Assembly (NCBI GenBank): GCA_037178855.1
Contig: JASJZC010000001.1
Coordinates: forward strand, 3,658,001-3,722,000
Direction: 5' to 3'
DNA: 64,000 bases
Source of the DNA: Oscheius sp. JU75
Lineage: Eukaryota > Nematoda > Chromadorea > Rhabditida > Rhabditidae
Shown here: positions 11,610-23,750 of the stretch, one piece after another
Layout of the letters: each line of letters opens with the position of its first letter
Numbering within the stretch: position 1 is the first letter of the stretch
Program-made: the position numbers and the translations under genes
The notes under the pieces: generated by a model
The model's input: the letters and a program-made list of their open reading frames with translations, nothing else
What the model was told of the DNA's origin: nothing
The model's database searches: none

Positions 11610-12106
11610 TTGTAGTTGAAGATGCAGTGGACAGGCCCTAAAGTTGAATAGAGTGGAAAAGGACAAGAGAAACTACATTGCAACAGCTTGTGGAGAGCCT
11701 GACGACTACTACTGAAACAGAAACCTATCTTCTATCTACTACTATCTAAAGCGCGATGGTTTCTGTGGTGGACTCTGTTTGTTTGTTTGTCCGTGGTCAC
11801 GAAACAGACAAGCCAATTATGTTGTTCAGAAGTTTGTTGCTCAGAAACAGTTATTGTCTAAATTGGTTGGCAAGTCGACTTTGGGTGTGCTCTAGAACTT
11901 GGCTTTTGTCCCAATGAAGCCACTGGAAGCCTTTTGTTACTACTAAGGAGTTCGTAGTAGTAGGTAGGCTGCGCAGCCGCGAATGCAAATTGAAGGCAAA
12001 AGACGGCTTTCAAAGAAACGAAAGATAGAAAACGCTTTATTGTGTTCTAGGTTGAAAATAGACGATATGCTGAGGGTCAAAGTGACATTGGAATGGACTA
12101 GTTGGA
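11610..12106. other. gap between small membrane protein and pyridoxal kinase
   Basis: No gene recognised. It should contain the promoter of the small membrane protein gene and the 3' UTR of pyridoxal kinase, both on the minus strand. A short inverted motif, TACTAC...GTAGTAG, near 11938-11962 is too short to interpret. Confidence 0.4.
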
Positions 12107-13247
12107 TCACAGTTCTTCGATGCGGATGTTGTCGATGGTCGGCGGGGCGAGGAGTTCAATTCTGGATTGGACGAGTCTCAGCTCGGACATGGCCTTCGAG
12201 TCACTGTTCATCTGTTTCTGGGCGTAGCTGCTCGTCTTCTTCAACACTCCCTGCATCGAACAGAGTACACGACGGACAGCTTCCTTCACGTCTCCCCTGA
12301 GCTCGGTCAGCCAGACGACAAGGAGCGATGTGAATGTGTCTCCAGTCCCGACGAACTGTCCCACCAGACGAGGAAACTCGAACTTGAAGCGTTTCTTCTC
12401 CTTCGTTTCCCTATCTGAACTCGGCCATTTCTATTCCAAAGCGGGATGAAACTGACCGTAGATGCTGGCCAGGCAGATCAAAGACTGTTCAGACTGGGCA
12501 GCCTCGATTCCACTCGTCACGACGACGACTCTCACTCCTCTCTCGTGCATGGCATCCATTCCTTGAACAGCATCCTCGATCGTGTTCACTTTGGTGCCAG
12601 TCAGCTCGCCGAGCTCAAAGGCATTCGGTGTGAGCACGTCGGCCAGCGGCACAATGACATCGCGATAGATGGGCAACAGATTCTCGGGCACGTAGTAGCG
12701 GCCATTGTCTCCCATTACCGGGTCACACACGAAGAGAGTCTGTTCATTGCGGCTTTTCAGATCGGCCACAATGTCCGCAATCTTCCTCAGAAAGTCGACG
12801 TTTCCACAGTAGCCGGTCAGAATGTGGCTGTAGTTGTTGATATTGTTCAGCTTCAGTCCCTCGTAAAGCTCATTCAGATCCGCGTCCGTCAACTTCTGTC
12901 CCTTCACGTGCTTGTAGCCTGGAATTCCCTAATCAGACAGTATTCATGTACCAGTTTAAACAAAAACAAAGCTAGATTAGTTCGGTTAGGCCAAACGAAG
13001 AAAATTACTTCTGGGAGGAGAATCCAAATGTGCAAACACGAAACCTGCATGGTTGCTGAACTGCACGGAGTTTATGAAGTCCACCTCGAATCCGTGAAGC
13101 TAAAAGAAAATTTCAATAGACACAAAGAATGGTTACCTGAAGCGGAAGGACGGAACACTTGTTACCGGCGTAGCCATGGACGACGTGGCTCTGGATGGAC
13201 AGGACTCGTTCAGATCTCTCCCGCGACAGAGCTGCTTCGACGGTCAT
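12107..13247 (-). CDS. pyridoxal kinase
   Basis: ATP-dependent kinase of the ribokinase superfamily that phosphorylates pyridoxal, pyridoxine and pyridoxamine in the vitamin B6 salvage pathway. Four exons run from ATG 13247 to TGA 12107. Motifs in order: [17 protein letters not shown] near the N-terminus, [40 protein letters not shown] (ATP/metal region), [13 protein letters not shown], and the catalytic [12 protein letters not shown]. The last junction gives ASIY then [10 protein letters not shown] in phase. Length near 300 residues is usual for the family. The ATG directly follows a TTCTCAG acceptor, compatible with trans-splicing. Identification is secure. Confidence 0.95.
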
Positions 13248-13249
13248 CT

Positions 13250-14725
13250 GAGAAAAGGACTCTTCGAACAGGCAATAACGAGGCAGAGAGATGAAAGGGA
13301 GCAGGGAGGACGGCAGCACGAAAGTAGAGCTTTGGCTTTTATTTTCCAGCGGAGCTTTCAAGTTACAAAGTAACTTTTGGAGTTTCTATTGGAAATTTAG
13401 ACAATTTCTAAAGAAATCAAATTCAAACTGAATTAAAGCGAGTGTCCGGACCTTTTTTTCGACCATGAGTTCTGATATGGACATTGTAGAGAACAACTCG
13501 CTGATTACGGAGGTGTACTTCTCTTTTGTTTCATCATTGATTATCACCGAAATATATGCCCGCAAAGTTGCTATTCCAACAAAAGTTATCATTTGCCGAG
13601 AAGCTTTCTCGTACTTGCCAGCCTTGTCTCGACAAGCCACGCGCTTTTTGGCGAGTCAAGGCTAGTTCCAGAGAAAAGTATTCAGTCGAAGTTGTAGTTT
13701 CTGGTAGCACCTTGCTCCTTATTTCTAGACAACTACTCGGAATAGATGTTGAATGCATCCCAATTGCTTCAGAAACGGATCTACCCTGGTCCAGGGCGTT
13801 TAGTAATCTTCCCCACAGTTTGCACTGCCTGGACTAGAGATTTGCACCCAAAATAGTTTCCAAAGATACTATGGAATGAGGTTGTCTCGTTTTCACTATG
13901 GAACAGTTTTACCTTGCTATGGTACTTCGAAACTAATGCTGCGTCGCATGTCTGACTCAAAAAGGCTCGCCCTTGCAGCTCGAATAAGTTGCAAAAATTG
14001 AAAACCAATGCAATCTCGACTTGCTACGACCTGTCAAATCACATGAATCTTAACTTTTGCGAACTAGAAAAGGGTGCGGACACTCGCTTTAAGCTGGAGA
14101 ATTCAGAAGCACTATACAAGCTTGCTGGATATTGTTGTCTCAAGCTTTGCTAGCAGTAGCTAACAGTACGGGAGTCGCAGGTCTAAAAACTGCCAAGAAT
14201 TGACTTATAAGAATGTTTCTATTCGATAAGGTATGCAATCAAAAAAAAACATGTGGAGGAAGAGAAATATTTGAAGACTGACGAATCGCATGACTAATTA
14301 ACGGAAATAAAACAAAATTCCAGTACGGCTGCTTTTGAGACTATCTCGCTTTCAATACTCACGCTTAAATAGATTTCACGACTCTTTGAGCTGAAACGAG
14401 CTAGTCATAAGTATGAGGCTAATGGTCTCTGCAAACTGCAACAGTCACCAGGCAGAAACTGAGTCACGGGCAACTATAGAGAGGCTTGAGGCATGAGAAA
14501 CTCGTTCTGTATGATGACAATGGGAAACAAACGTTGAAGAAGTAGTAAAATAAAAGGTTTCGTTTACGTGGGTGTTCAATAAGCGGCTCACGTCATTTCC
14601 ATATGCTGCCGGGATTACTCGCCCGTCGGAGAAGTGGGCCCTCTCCGAATAGGAAATCAATGAAAGAACAAGAGAGGGACAAGTACCCTAGACAAACAGA
14701 AGGTACTCAGAAGAAATTCATTGAT
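13250..14725. other. gap between pyridoxal kinase and malate dehydrogenase
   Basis: Several overlapping short frames on both strands, none recognisable or continued by plausible splicing. No repeat or RNA gene was seen. It includes the pyridoxal kinase promoter and the malate dehydrogenase 3' flank. Confidence 0.45.
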
Positions 14726-15904
14726 CTACATTTTGGCATCGTTACAGAGAGCGAGAGCTTCGTCTCTCTCTTCTTCCAGCTCTTTCGTTGTCACAGCAAG
14801 CTTCTGCTTGGCGAACTCGTTCAACTCCAGACCCTGAACTATCTTCCACTTCTTGGTCAATCCGTCGATTGTGACCGGGAATGAGAAGACGAGTCCGGAA
14901 GGAATTCCGTAGCTATCATCGGAGGGGACAGCCATCGAAACCCATTCCCCAGGCTTGGTTCCCTGGTGCCAGTCCCGGACATGGTCGCAAGCTGCCTTGG
15001 CTGCTGACATGGCCGAAGAGAGTTTACGACGATCGATGATCGCGGCACCGCGTTTTTGGACTGTCTGTATAATCGTTGACGAAAAAGAACCGAACGAATC
15101 TTACCGTAATGAAATCTCCCTTGATATACTGAGGATCGTTGATGGCCGTGGAGGCATCGAAACTGGATCCGTTTTTGTAGACCTGAGCATGACCGACGTC
15201 TGGGAACTGAGTGCTTGAGTGATTGCCCCAGATGATCACATTCTTCACATCTTTCACTTCGACTCCCGTCTTGAGAGCTACCTAAAGAAGCGTATTGATG
15301 GTATGGAAGATTTTCCTACTTGAGCCAAGGCACGATTGTGGTCGAGTCTGGTCATTGCCGAGAAGTTCTCAACTGGGATTTTTGAGCTTGCATACTTGGC
15401 ACAGATGAAGGCGTTCGTGTTTGCTGGATTACCAACAACAAGAACTCTGGTAGTCGGTTTGGCGTATTCTGCCAAGGCTCGTCCTTGTGACTTGAAAATC
15501 TCGACATTGGCTGTCAGCAGATCTTTGCGTTCCATTCCCTCACGACGGGGCATTGCTCCCACAAGAAAGGCATAGTCAACATCCTCGAAGGCCTCTTTCT
15601 CATTTGTTACAGCGAGAACTGCTATACAACACAGTTGAAAAAAAAACCTCTACTTGAACTCACCTTGGAGATTAGGCAGAGCGCAATCCTGTAGCTCAAA
15701 CTTGACTCCTTCCAGAACCTTGGCCATTGGTGGAATGTCTAAGAGAATGAGGACGATAGGTTGCTTCTAAAAGATTTCTCTCGAATCTTACTGGTAAAGT
15801 GATACCTCTCCAAAAACATCTCCCTTGGCCAGCTGGAGCACTAGCGAGTAACCAATCTGGCCGGCAGCGCCCGTTACAACAACGCGAAGAGGCATTGCTG
15901 ACAT
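14726..15904 (-). CDS. cytosolic malate dehydrogenase
   Basis: NAD-dependent interconversion of malate and oxaloacetate; cytosolic arm of the malate-aspartate shuttle. Five exons from ATG 15904 to TAG 14726 give about 335 residues, matching the cytosolic (MDH1) type. Visible motifs: Rossmann loop [26 protein letters not shown] (ending in the NAD-ribose Asp), substrate loop [23 protein letters not shown], catalytic Asp in TRLDHNRA, and catalytic His in [12 protein letters not shown]. No N-terminal targeting extension is present, which favours the cytosolic isoform. The start lies 258 bp from the divergent Drosha start, so the two probably share a bidirectional promoter. Confidence 0.96.
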
Positions 15905-16161
15905 TTCTATAAGAATACATTTGAATTGAAGACAACTTGTGGGAAATATCTGAAAAAGAGAGAACTTACAAACTGCTATGTGTCTCGAAGAAAAGAACAA
16001 AGTAGACTATAAGAGGCCCATACTCCATTTCAAAGTACACCATGAGATTGCGTTTGAGCGAAAATAGGGAGAGTCGCTTTTGAATTCATTTTATCCATTT
16101 GTTACCGCTTTTAGACTCTCTTTTTTCTTGAACGTACATTCACTTTCCAGTCATTGAAACC

Positions 16162-19100
16162 ATGTTTGGTAGTCGAGATGAGTCGCCGCCTCCTCCTCCA
16201 CCTGTAAGTTCAGACTCTGCATACGAATTCCCAGCTTCAGAGCGAGCCATATCCAGGCTCGTTATCTTCAAACTCTCGACCTCAAAGCAGAGAAGAGACA
16301 AGAGAAAGACGAGCGAAAAGAGGCAGGAGCTATGAGCGAGACGTTTGTTTTGTCTCGGTGTTACTGATACCTTACCTTTAGAAAAAGAAGAACAAGATCG
16401 AGCCGATGACTCTCGGGGAACTTGTCGAAAAGACGGCTTCTTCTAAACGGAAACCAGAGAAACGAAGACTAGAAGATAGTCCGGAGAGGACTTCTATCCC
16501 CTCCACTTCGAAGAAGGACGATAAAATAGAAGAAATGCCTTTTTTGGCAGAAGAAGATCTGAGAGAACCGATCATTATGAATCCCGACGAGCCATTTGAT
16601 CCGAATACGATGAGAGTCATCAAGAGACCTTCCTCGACAAAGACTCTGCCCAACTGGTACTTAAAGGTAAACTTTGTTTCCCTCCATTTGTAGAAATCTT
16701 TTTCAAATTATACCTATTTTGAAAGTCTCAGGAATAATTGCTCGAATAAGAATTCTACTATTACGCGTTTCAGGTCGACGACTGTGTTTATTCCTCGCCA
16801 GCTGAACGAGAAATACTGAGCTCTTTCAATAGGAAAGTTCTCCAATTCTGTCAAGACGCCAGAGAGAGTCAGCCCCAGTGTCCACTGTTACCACCTCCTC
16901 CTACTCATGCTACTTGCAAATGTAAATGATCCATGAGCATTTACTATTTTTCTGAGCTATCTAGGTGGGAAAAACGACGAGGACAGTGGCTCGGAGTCGA
17001 GTTGTTTATCTTCCTCGGAAGACGAGGCGGACGGATCGGACGAGAAGAGTACAAGAGCGAAGAACAAGGAACAACTGCTGGATGAGATTCACAGGAAGAA
17101 GGGGCATCCGGCCGCTGTTGATCCTTCGCTCGTCTTCAATGAGACTGGCATGGTAAGCTGACTCGTCTTCAATGAAAACGATTTTAGACAAATGACGGTC
17201 CAGTCTGTCGCTGCCCGAACAAGGCTCGAACCGAAGGCATCCGACACCACATCTTCATGGGAGAAGAACACATTCAACCCTGCAATCCCAGATCAAAGTG
17301 GGCTCTCTGCTCTAGTGTACAAAGTTTCTATTTTAGTAACGCCGATCGGCTTTATCACTATGTGCTCCATGTCAACAGTGCAGTGAACCAGGCCTGTCAG
17401 CGAACTTCCACCATCAGATTAGGTCAGGATGTCTACACTTTCCGAGGGTTTTCAGTAAGTTCTAATAAGGAATAAATTTGCAAGTATCGCAGGTCTTCTT
17501 CCACCACCCTCTGCCAGAAGTCTTCCCACGGAACCCGATCTCTCGCTGGAACACGGACATCGAGTTCGAATTCATCGAGGAACCCGTCCCGCAGGTTTGC
17601 TAGTATTCATTTCTCTCCAAGAAAGGGTTCAGAACTTTGTCGTCGGGGAACTAGATTCCTTCACTACGTATCTTTTGGAGAATGTTCTGGAACTGTACGA
17701 TTTTCCCAGGTTCCCTTCCAAGGGTCCAGAAGGCGGCTGCCCTGTCTTCCATGTCATGCCACGGTACACCACTTATTCAGGTATTTTTGCTCGTTTCCGA
17801 CCATAAAATAGACAGAGGGATCGGAAGTGATGCTCTCGATGGCGGCAATCCTTGACGAGCTGACCAAAAATTTCGCGCCGATGTTGGACCCGATCAATGC
17901 AATTGACAAGATGAATTGTCCAGAGGAGTCGTGGACTCGCTTCGTCAACAATATGCGATCGTCGTTGCTCATCAATCCCTTCAAAGTAGTAATTCTTCCA
18001 AACGGAGCCATATGATTTTCAGAGACCTGCAACTCTCCGAGTCGACAATATCACTCGGACAGACGGGGCCAGATATCCTAATGTCGTTCACAGTACTTTG
18101 AGGTCTTTAACCATCTTTCATTGTTTAAGTTCAATTGCAGATGCCCAGCCTATTTGTCAATCCATCTGGCCGAGGTACAGTCCCTCCAGAAGAAATTGAA
18201 TAAAATGAGGAAAACAATGCGAATGAAGAAGACGCCCTCGAGGACGGAACTCAAAGATGCCGAACAGTTGCAGAGGAAAATTGAGGATATGAAAACCCAC
18301 ATGTTCGTTCTATGACCTACATCTCAAAGAATTCAACCCTTAGAGCGACTCTCCGCCCACTGAAAGTGACAGTTTCCTCGGAATACTACTACAAGACGGG
18401 CTTCGTAGCCGACATTGTCAGTCACGTTCTCACTCTGAGTGTTGCCTGCTTCCACGCCAGACTCCACATGTCTTTCGATGTGAGTTGTTCAATTAGGTTG
18501 ACGAAAACGTTCTTTAGAAACTCGAGGAACGGATCAAGTACAAGTTCACCAACCGGGCCCTCCTCGAGCTGGCTCTGATTCATCCGTCTTTCAAAAACAA
18601 CTACGGAATGACGGCTGATCATGCGCGAAACACAATCCTCACTTGTGGATACAAGAACTCGATCAAGGGGGAAAAACTCGAAGACTTTAGAAAACTTGGA
18701 GGGCATCCTCGAATAGCAGAGACGATCCGAAGTGGAGATCTAAAGGTCAAAAACTACCAGATTGTTCACAACGAACGACTCGAGTATCTGGGAGACGCGG
18801 TCGTCGAGATGGTGAGCTCGTCGTTTGAGAACAAAAATGGGTTTTAGTTAGTGACAGTTCATCTGTTCTTCATGCTGCCCCAGCATCAAGAAGGTGGTTT
18901 GGCGACTTACAGAAGTGCCTTGGTCCAAAACAGAAACCTGGCCGCGTTGGCACAAAAGATGGGTCTCCAGCACTTTCTTCTCTTCACACACGGACCCGAC
19001 CTTTGTCACGAAGACGATTTTCGTCATGCTCTAGCTAATGCTTTCGAGGCGATCATGGGAGCCATTTATCTGGACAAGGGACTGGAAGATGCTGACAGAA

Positions 19101-20294
19101 TCTTCTCGGAAGCAATGTGGGGAGATGACCCGGACGCAAAGGACAAATGGGACAATATGAATGATCACGAGCTGAAAGAAGGCTATCCTTATGGAGACAG
19201 AGATCAGATCGAGAAGATTGCGGTCCTGAAGTCGGTCTCTGAATTGGAGGAAGTCATCGGCTACCGGTTCAACTACATTCGACTCTTGGCCAAAGCCATG
19301 ACTAGACGGTGTATCCCAATGAACGACATCACCAAAGGACACAACCAGAGACTGGAATGGCTTGGAGATACGGTTCTTCAGCTGATTGTCTCCGACTACC
19401 TCTACCGTCACTTCCCCTTCCATCACGAAGGACATCTGTCTCTGCTCCGAACCTGTATCGTCAGCAACAAGACCCAGTCCATAATCAGCGACGAGCTCTG
19501 TCTTCAGAACTTCTGCATCAAGCCTTTGCGAAGAATGAGTCACGGAACAGATCTGAAGATGAAGGACAAAGCTGACTTGGTAGAGTCCCTCATCGGAGCA
19601 ATATATGTCGATGGAGGTCTCGAATACTGTGAGAAGTTCGTCAAGATTCTGTTCCTTCCGAGATTGAAGGTTTGACTGGTTCCGATAGTACAGAAACATC
19701 AGATTTCAGTTCTTCCTTGTCCAGAAACGTTGGTCGGACGACAAGTCCAAACTCCAGCACGCCTGTTTGGCTTTTCGGAGTGGACATGCTCAGAAACCCG
19801 AGTGTCCAGTCTACAGAATGCTCTCACAGACTGGTCCAACGAACAGTCGAGTCTACACTGTCGGTGTCTTTTTCCGAGGTAAAAAGTTGGCAGAAGGGAA
19901 AGCTTCCAATCTGCACAATGCGGAAATGGATGCGGCCAAGAATGGACTTGACTCGATCAAACATCTTCTCGGAGATCAGGAGCCCGAGACCGTCAGTTCA
20001 ATTGTTTCTTATTGATCAATACGTGTTCAGACTCGACGGAACTATGCACCTCGAAAATATCGTCCTTCGGAACCCAATAGCCCGGTCATTCCCTCTCTCA
20101 TGAGTTGCCCCATTCCCCAGACATTCACCCAAATAGCTTACATTCCGGTACCAGTCCCTGTGACCACTTCGGGTGTCCCTCTTCCATACGGGTTCAGTCC
20201 TTTCTTCTCACAGCCTCCCCCTTCTCTCATGTCTCAACCACCCCAGCCCTTGATGCACTCCATTCCCAACTATCCCTACAAACCAAGACGATGA
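16162..20294 (+). CDS. Drosha, class 2 RNase III of the microRNA Microprocessor
   Basis: Nuclear endonuclease that crops primary microRNA hairpins with a DGCR8/Pasha partner. About twelve exons. A CTTTCCAG acceptor 11 bases before ATG 16162 suggests a trans-spliced leader. Order: short Pro- and RS-type N-terminus, charged linker (MTLGELVEKTASSKRKPEK), central domain with cysteine clusters (PTHATCKCG, CRCPNKA) and RFPSKGPEGGCPVFHVMPRY, RNase III domain a (NERLEYLGDAVVE; EAIMGAIYLD), RNase III domain b (QRLEWLGDTVLQL; ESLIGAIYVDGG), and a dsRNA-binding domain near 19,750-19,990 (ASNLHNAEMDAAKNGL). The acidic catalytic residues of both RNase III domains are present. Unlike vertebrate Drosha, the N-terminus is short, and a Pro/Ser-rich tail of about 85 residues (MSCPIPQTFTQIAYIPVPVP onward) follows the dsRBD. 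Confidence 0.95.
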
Positions 20295-21053
20295 TTTTCT
20301 GAGTGCTTCTCAATGCCCAACAGATTTGCATAGGAATAAAGTTTCTATCTGGGTCCTTTGAAAGCAACAACAGTCCAGAAATTCTCAAAATTCGCTTTTT
20401 ATCACTGCTCGATTTTCAAAAACACAACTTTGCCATCAAGCTAAAGACTGAGGCTTTCAGGGATCTGGCTTACTTGCGACTATCCCAGAGCCTAGTGAAG
20501 GTGAAAAGATATTGGTAACTGAGAGTTAGAGCGAAAGAGTTGGAACAGTTTGGTGCGAAGTAGTTTGGAGGAGGAATTTGGAAGACTTGTCCTGGACGAT
20601 AGAGAGCAACAGTTAAGATCTGGACAGTAGAGGCAGCACAAGTGACGAGCAGACATAAAATTGAGTTCGAGTTCTCGTGATTGTAAATTGTTAAACTTTC
20701 AAAAGGTGCTTTTACAACTTGCAGTATTTTTGTTGTTTTAGAAAGTGATGAACCAAAAACTTGTGTCCGCGAGGAGTGATTCTGAGGCAAGTTGAATATT
20801 CCCAAGTTCTCTCTTGCTCGGAGTATCGAGTCAACCACTTGTACCCAAACTAGAATAGTGCTCTCAAATACAGCCCTAATCTGCGCCAATGGAGCACAAC
20901 TTCTTCAGTTCCAAATAGTATATTTTGGTCTATATCAGCTCTTACAACAACAAATGAGATCACGAGACATAGCGAAGTTTGGGAAAAAGGATTCGAGCGA
21001 AGGCAATCGTCACGCGATGACAATGCCGCCGGTCCACCTGTATTTTGTGACTT
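20295..21053. other. convergent 3' flanks of Drosha and the serotonin transporter
   Basis: No gene recognised. An AATAAAG at about 20334 may serve Drosha polyadenylation. The 139-codon minus-strand open frame at 20470-20889 has no recognisable domain and is probably chance. Confidence 0.5.
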
Positions 21054-23431
21054 TCAGACCTCGGACAAGGTCTGAATGGGGTTCAGAAGAGAACTGTCGA
21101 TTATCTGGGTTGGATCCGCTCCCAGAGAAGTGAGAGACAATCGACGGGGTCTTGGAGAAGTGACTGCTCTCAGTCTCTGAATGGTAATCATTGTGGGGCA
21201 ATTTCTAATCTCTTACCTCCATAAGAGTACCCTTCGAATACCAAATCATTACAATGGCTACGAGAGGAACACTCAGAACGGATAACATTCGAAGTACCCT
21301 AAAAATTGCGTCGATTATGAAAGGGAGATTCAATTTACCATCCGAGACCAACACTCCACAAGGGGTACGTGTGATTCATGACCTCCATCGGTACGAAAGA
21401 GGCTTGCCAGACAGTCATGATGAAGATAATCATGATAAAGACGGGGCACATTGTCCAGCAGACTCGCCAGTAGAGACCCGGGTAGAAACCCAGCATTGTT
21501 CTGGAAGAGATGGATCATAACTCGAGAGAACTAACTTGATGTCATTGCTGAATCGATTGACTCCGTAAAACCAGCAGACGGCGACCATCTCGCAAGTGAC
21601 AATGAAGAGGACGGAAAGAGAGACTCCGTATTCGTCGAGGAATGGAATCACGTAGGATCCACCCTGGAATAGTTGTGACCTCAGTGTCTTCACGAAGAAC
21701 TCACGTAGCTAATAGCCGGAAGACTTCCGAAGAAGTACAATACACAGACGACTCCGACGAACCACTCTCTCTTCCTGGTCAAGAGTCTGGATTCGTCGCA
21801 GAGACCTGTGATCAGTGCCTCTATTCCGGCAAACTGAAAGCTTGATCTGTTAGAAACAGGAAGAGATACTGACAGTGCTGTCGATACCGAGAGTGATCAA
21901 CATGAAGAAAAAGATGAAGGACCAGGCACTACTGTATTCCATGGTAGCCAAGGCCTGCGGATAGACGATGAAAATCAGAGAGGCATCATGATCCCCAACT
22001 ACCTAGAATAAGAAAGTTGGACGAGTTGGGATCTCATGCCTCCTCAATTTCCTTGTTTGTAAGCAGAGACATATATCCGAGGGTGGAGAAGATGACGAAT
22101 CCAGAGAAGAAAGAAGTCAGACAGTTGATTGTCGTCGTGACCATGGCGTCTCTGTAGCAGTTGTTGTTGAAGTCATTGTAGCTACTCAAAGCGAGGAGAA
22201 CTCCGAATCCGGGACCCAGAGAGAAGAAGATCTGAGTGGCTGCAGCTGACCAGACCTAAAGGCTTGCTCATTGCCTCAATTTCTTCAAACAAACCGCCGG
22301 ATCCCAGAGTTTTTCGAAATCGGGTGTGAGATAGTAGTAGATTCCTTTGGCTGCTCCGGGCAGGGTAACTCCACGGATCAGAAGAATGGTCAGGACGACG
22401 TAGGGAGCCGTGGCTGTCACCCAGACAATCTATGATCACATTTGGCAAAAGAAGATTGAAGTATACCTTTCCAGAGCTCTTGGGCCCCTTCCATAAGGCA
22501 AAGTAGACCATGACAAAGACGAGAGCAAGACAGCCGGCCATCGACCACTTGACTCCGCCCAGATCATCGAACCCTGTAGATTTCTGGAGCTCCAGAACTC
22601 GGCGACTAAAATGGAACAACTCATGCGGTCTCAAAGATCACAAACTTGTAAAACTCTTCACTGGGAGTAGTCCACTTTTCTCCCTTGCTGATGTTGACAT
22701 TCAGAACTGTGGTACAGCTAGGGGTGTTCCACTCGTTGTTACAATGCTTCCACGGCACTTCCAGCTGGAAATTCGTTTAAACAAAGAGGCGTTCGACGTA
22801 CCGTAAGAGAACTGAAGGTGAAGTAAACGGCATGGGCTATGATCGCATTGTAAAAACAGGCTATGAATGTACAGATGAAGCAGATTCCGTAGCCGATCCC
22901 TTTGAACATTGGACAGATCTTTCTCCATATGCTGACGCAACCAGACCGATGGAACTGTCCAAGAGCCAACTCCATGTAAAACATTGGCAGTCCACTGACC
23001 AGTAACATTACCAGATAAGGAATCAGAAAGGCTCCTCCCCCGTGCTTGTAGCAGACACTGGGGAAACGCCAGATGTTTCCCAAGTCTACTGCGTAGCCTA
23101 AATCTTTTTGAGTGAGAATGATGTGCGAACAATAACCAATGACGGCCAACAGGAACTCCATCTTAGTAGCCCATTTATCACGCACGACTGAGGATCTTCG
23201 ACGGAGAGATTGAACACGCGTCTCTATTTTCGGAGACATTCCTGAAAAACCGACTTACTGTATAGATTAAGTTGAACTACCTGGAAGGGGCTCGACGCCA
23301 TCGTCTGTTTCCAGAAGAGCCAGTGTGATCGGTTTGTCTGAGGACGGAAGTGGCTGATACTCTGCCGCGGAAGGAACGAGAGGGACGGAGAAGCCTGAAG
23401 ATTGTAGGAGGTTGGCGAGAACTGGGGACAT
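21054..23431 (-). CDS. serotonin transporter-type Na+/Cl- neurotransmitter symporter (SLC6)
   Basis: Twelve-TM plasma-membrane transporter that would clear serotonin or another monoamine using Na+ and Cl- gradients. About ten exons from ATG 23431 ([13 protein letters not shown]) to TGA 21054. TM1 reads [20 protein letters not shown], with the Asp typical of monoamine transporters. Then follow [33 protein letters not shown], a Cys-containing extracellular loop ([10 protein letters not shown]), [50 protein letters not shown] and [14 protein letters not shown]. Across the full length it follows vertebrate SERT more closely than GABA or glycine transporters. The Arg-rich tail ends IQTLSEV. An alternative 5' exon is annotated separately. 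Substrate identity is inferred. Confidence 0.92.
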
Positions 23432-23683
23432 TTTTTTTTTTATATTTGACAAAGTAACTGCGTTTTTGGAAACCGGTTTAGGAAAAGCCTGGATTTAACA
23501 AGTGGGTCAGATTATGCATAATAAGAGCGAGCAAATGCCAAAAGGAAGTTTCCGAAAGACTCTTTATGCTTTTTTAATCGGAAACAGCTAATTAGAACAC
23601 CGTTTCGTCAATGGAGACATTTATTCACCCAAATACTAATCCCTTTCCTTCTCTTTGTGTCCGTAGTCTAGACGCAAACTCAC

Positions 23684-23750
23684 CTCTGACAGTTGGCGAT
23701 TTGGGCGACCGAGGCGGTTCCGTATTCAAGGCACCATAGCCATCGTCCAT
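23684..23750 (-). CDS. possible alternative first exon of the serotonin transporter gene
   Basis: Minus-strand ATG at 23750 followed by MDDGYGALNTEPPRSPKSP and VR, ending at a strong donor (CAGAG|GTGAGTTTG) at 23684. The exon ends in phase 1, as does the MSPVLAN exon (CTTCCAG|GTAG), and both would join the same exon that continues [11 protein letters not shown]. This predicts two cytosolic N-termini from alternative promoters. There is no transcript evidence. Confidence 0.5.

Noticed and set aside
19031..19699. 222-codon minus-strand frame inside Drosha
   Set aside because: It is exactly antisense to the RNase III domain exons and shows no independent domain.
20470..20889. 139-codon minus-strand frame
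   Set aside because: It sits in the convergent 3' flank of Drosha and the serotonin transporter, lacks a recognisable domain and shows no splice continuity.
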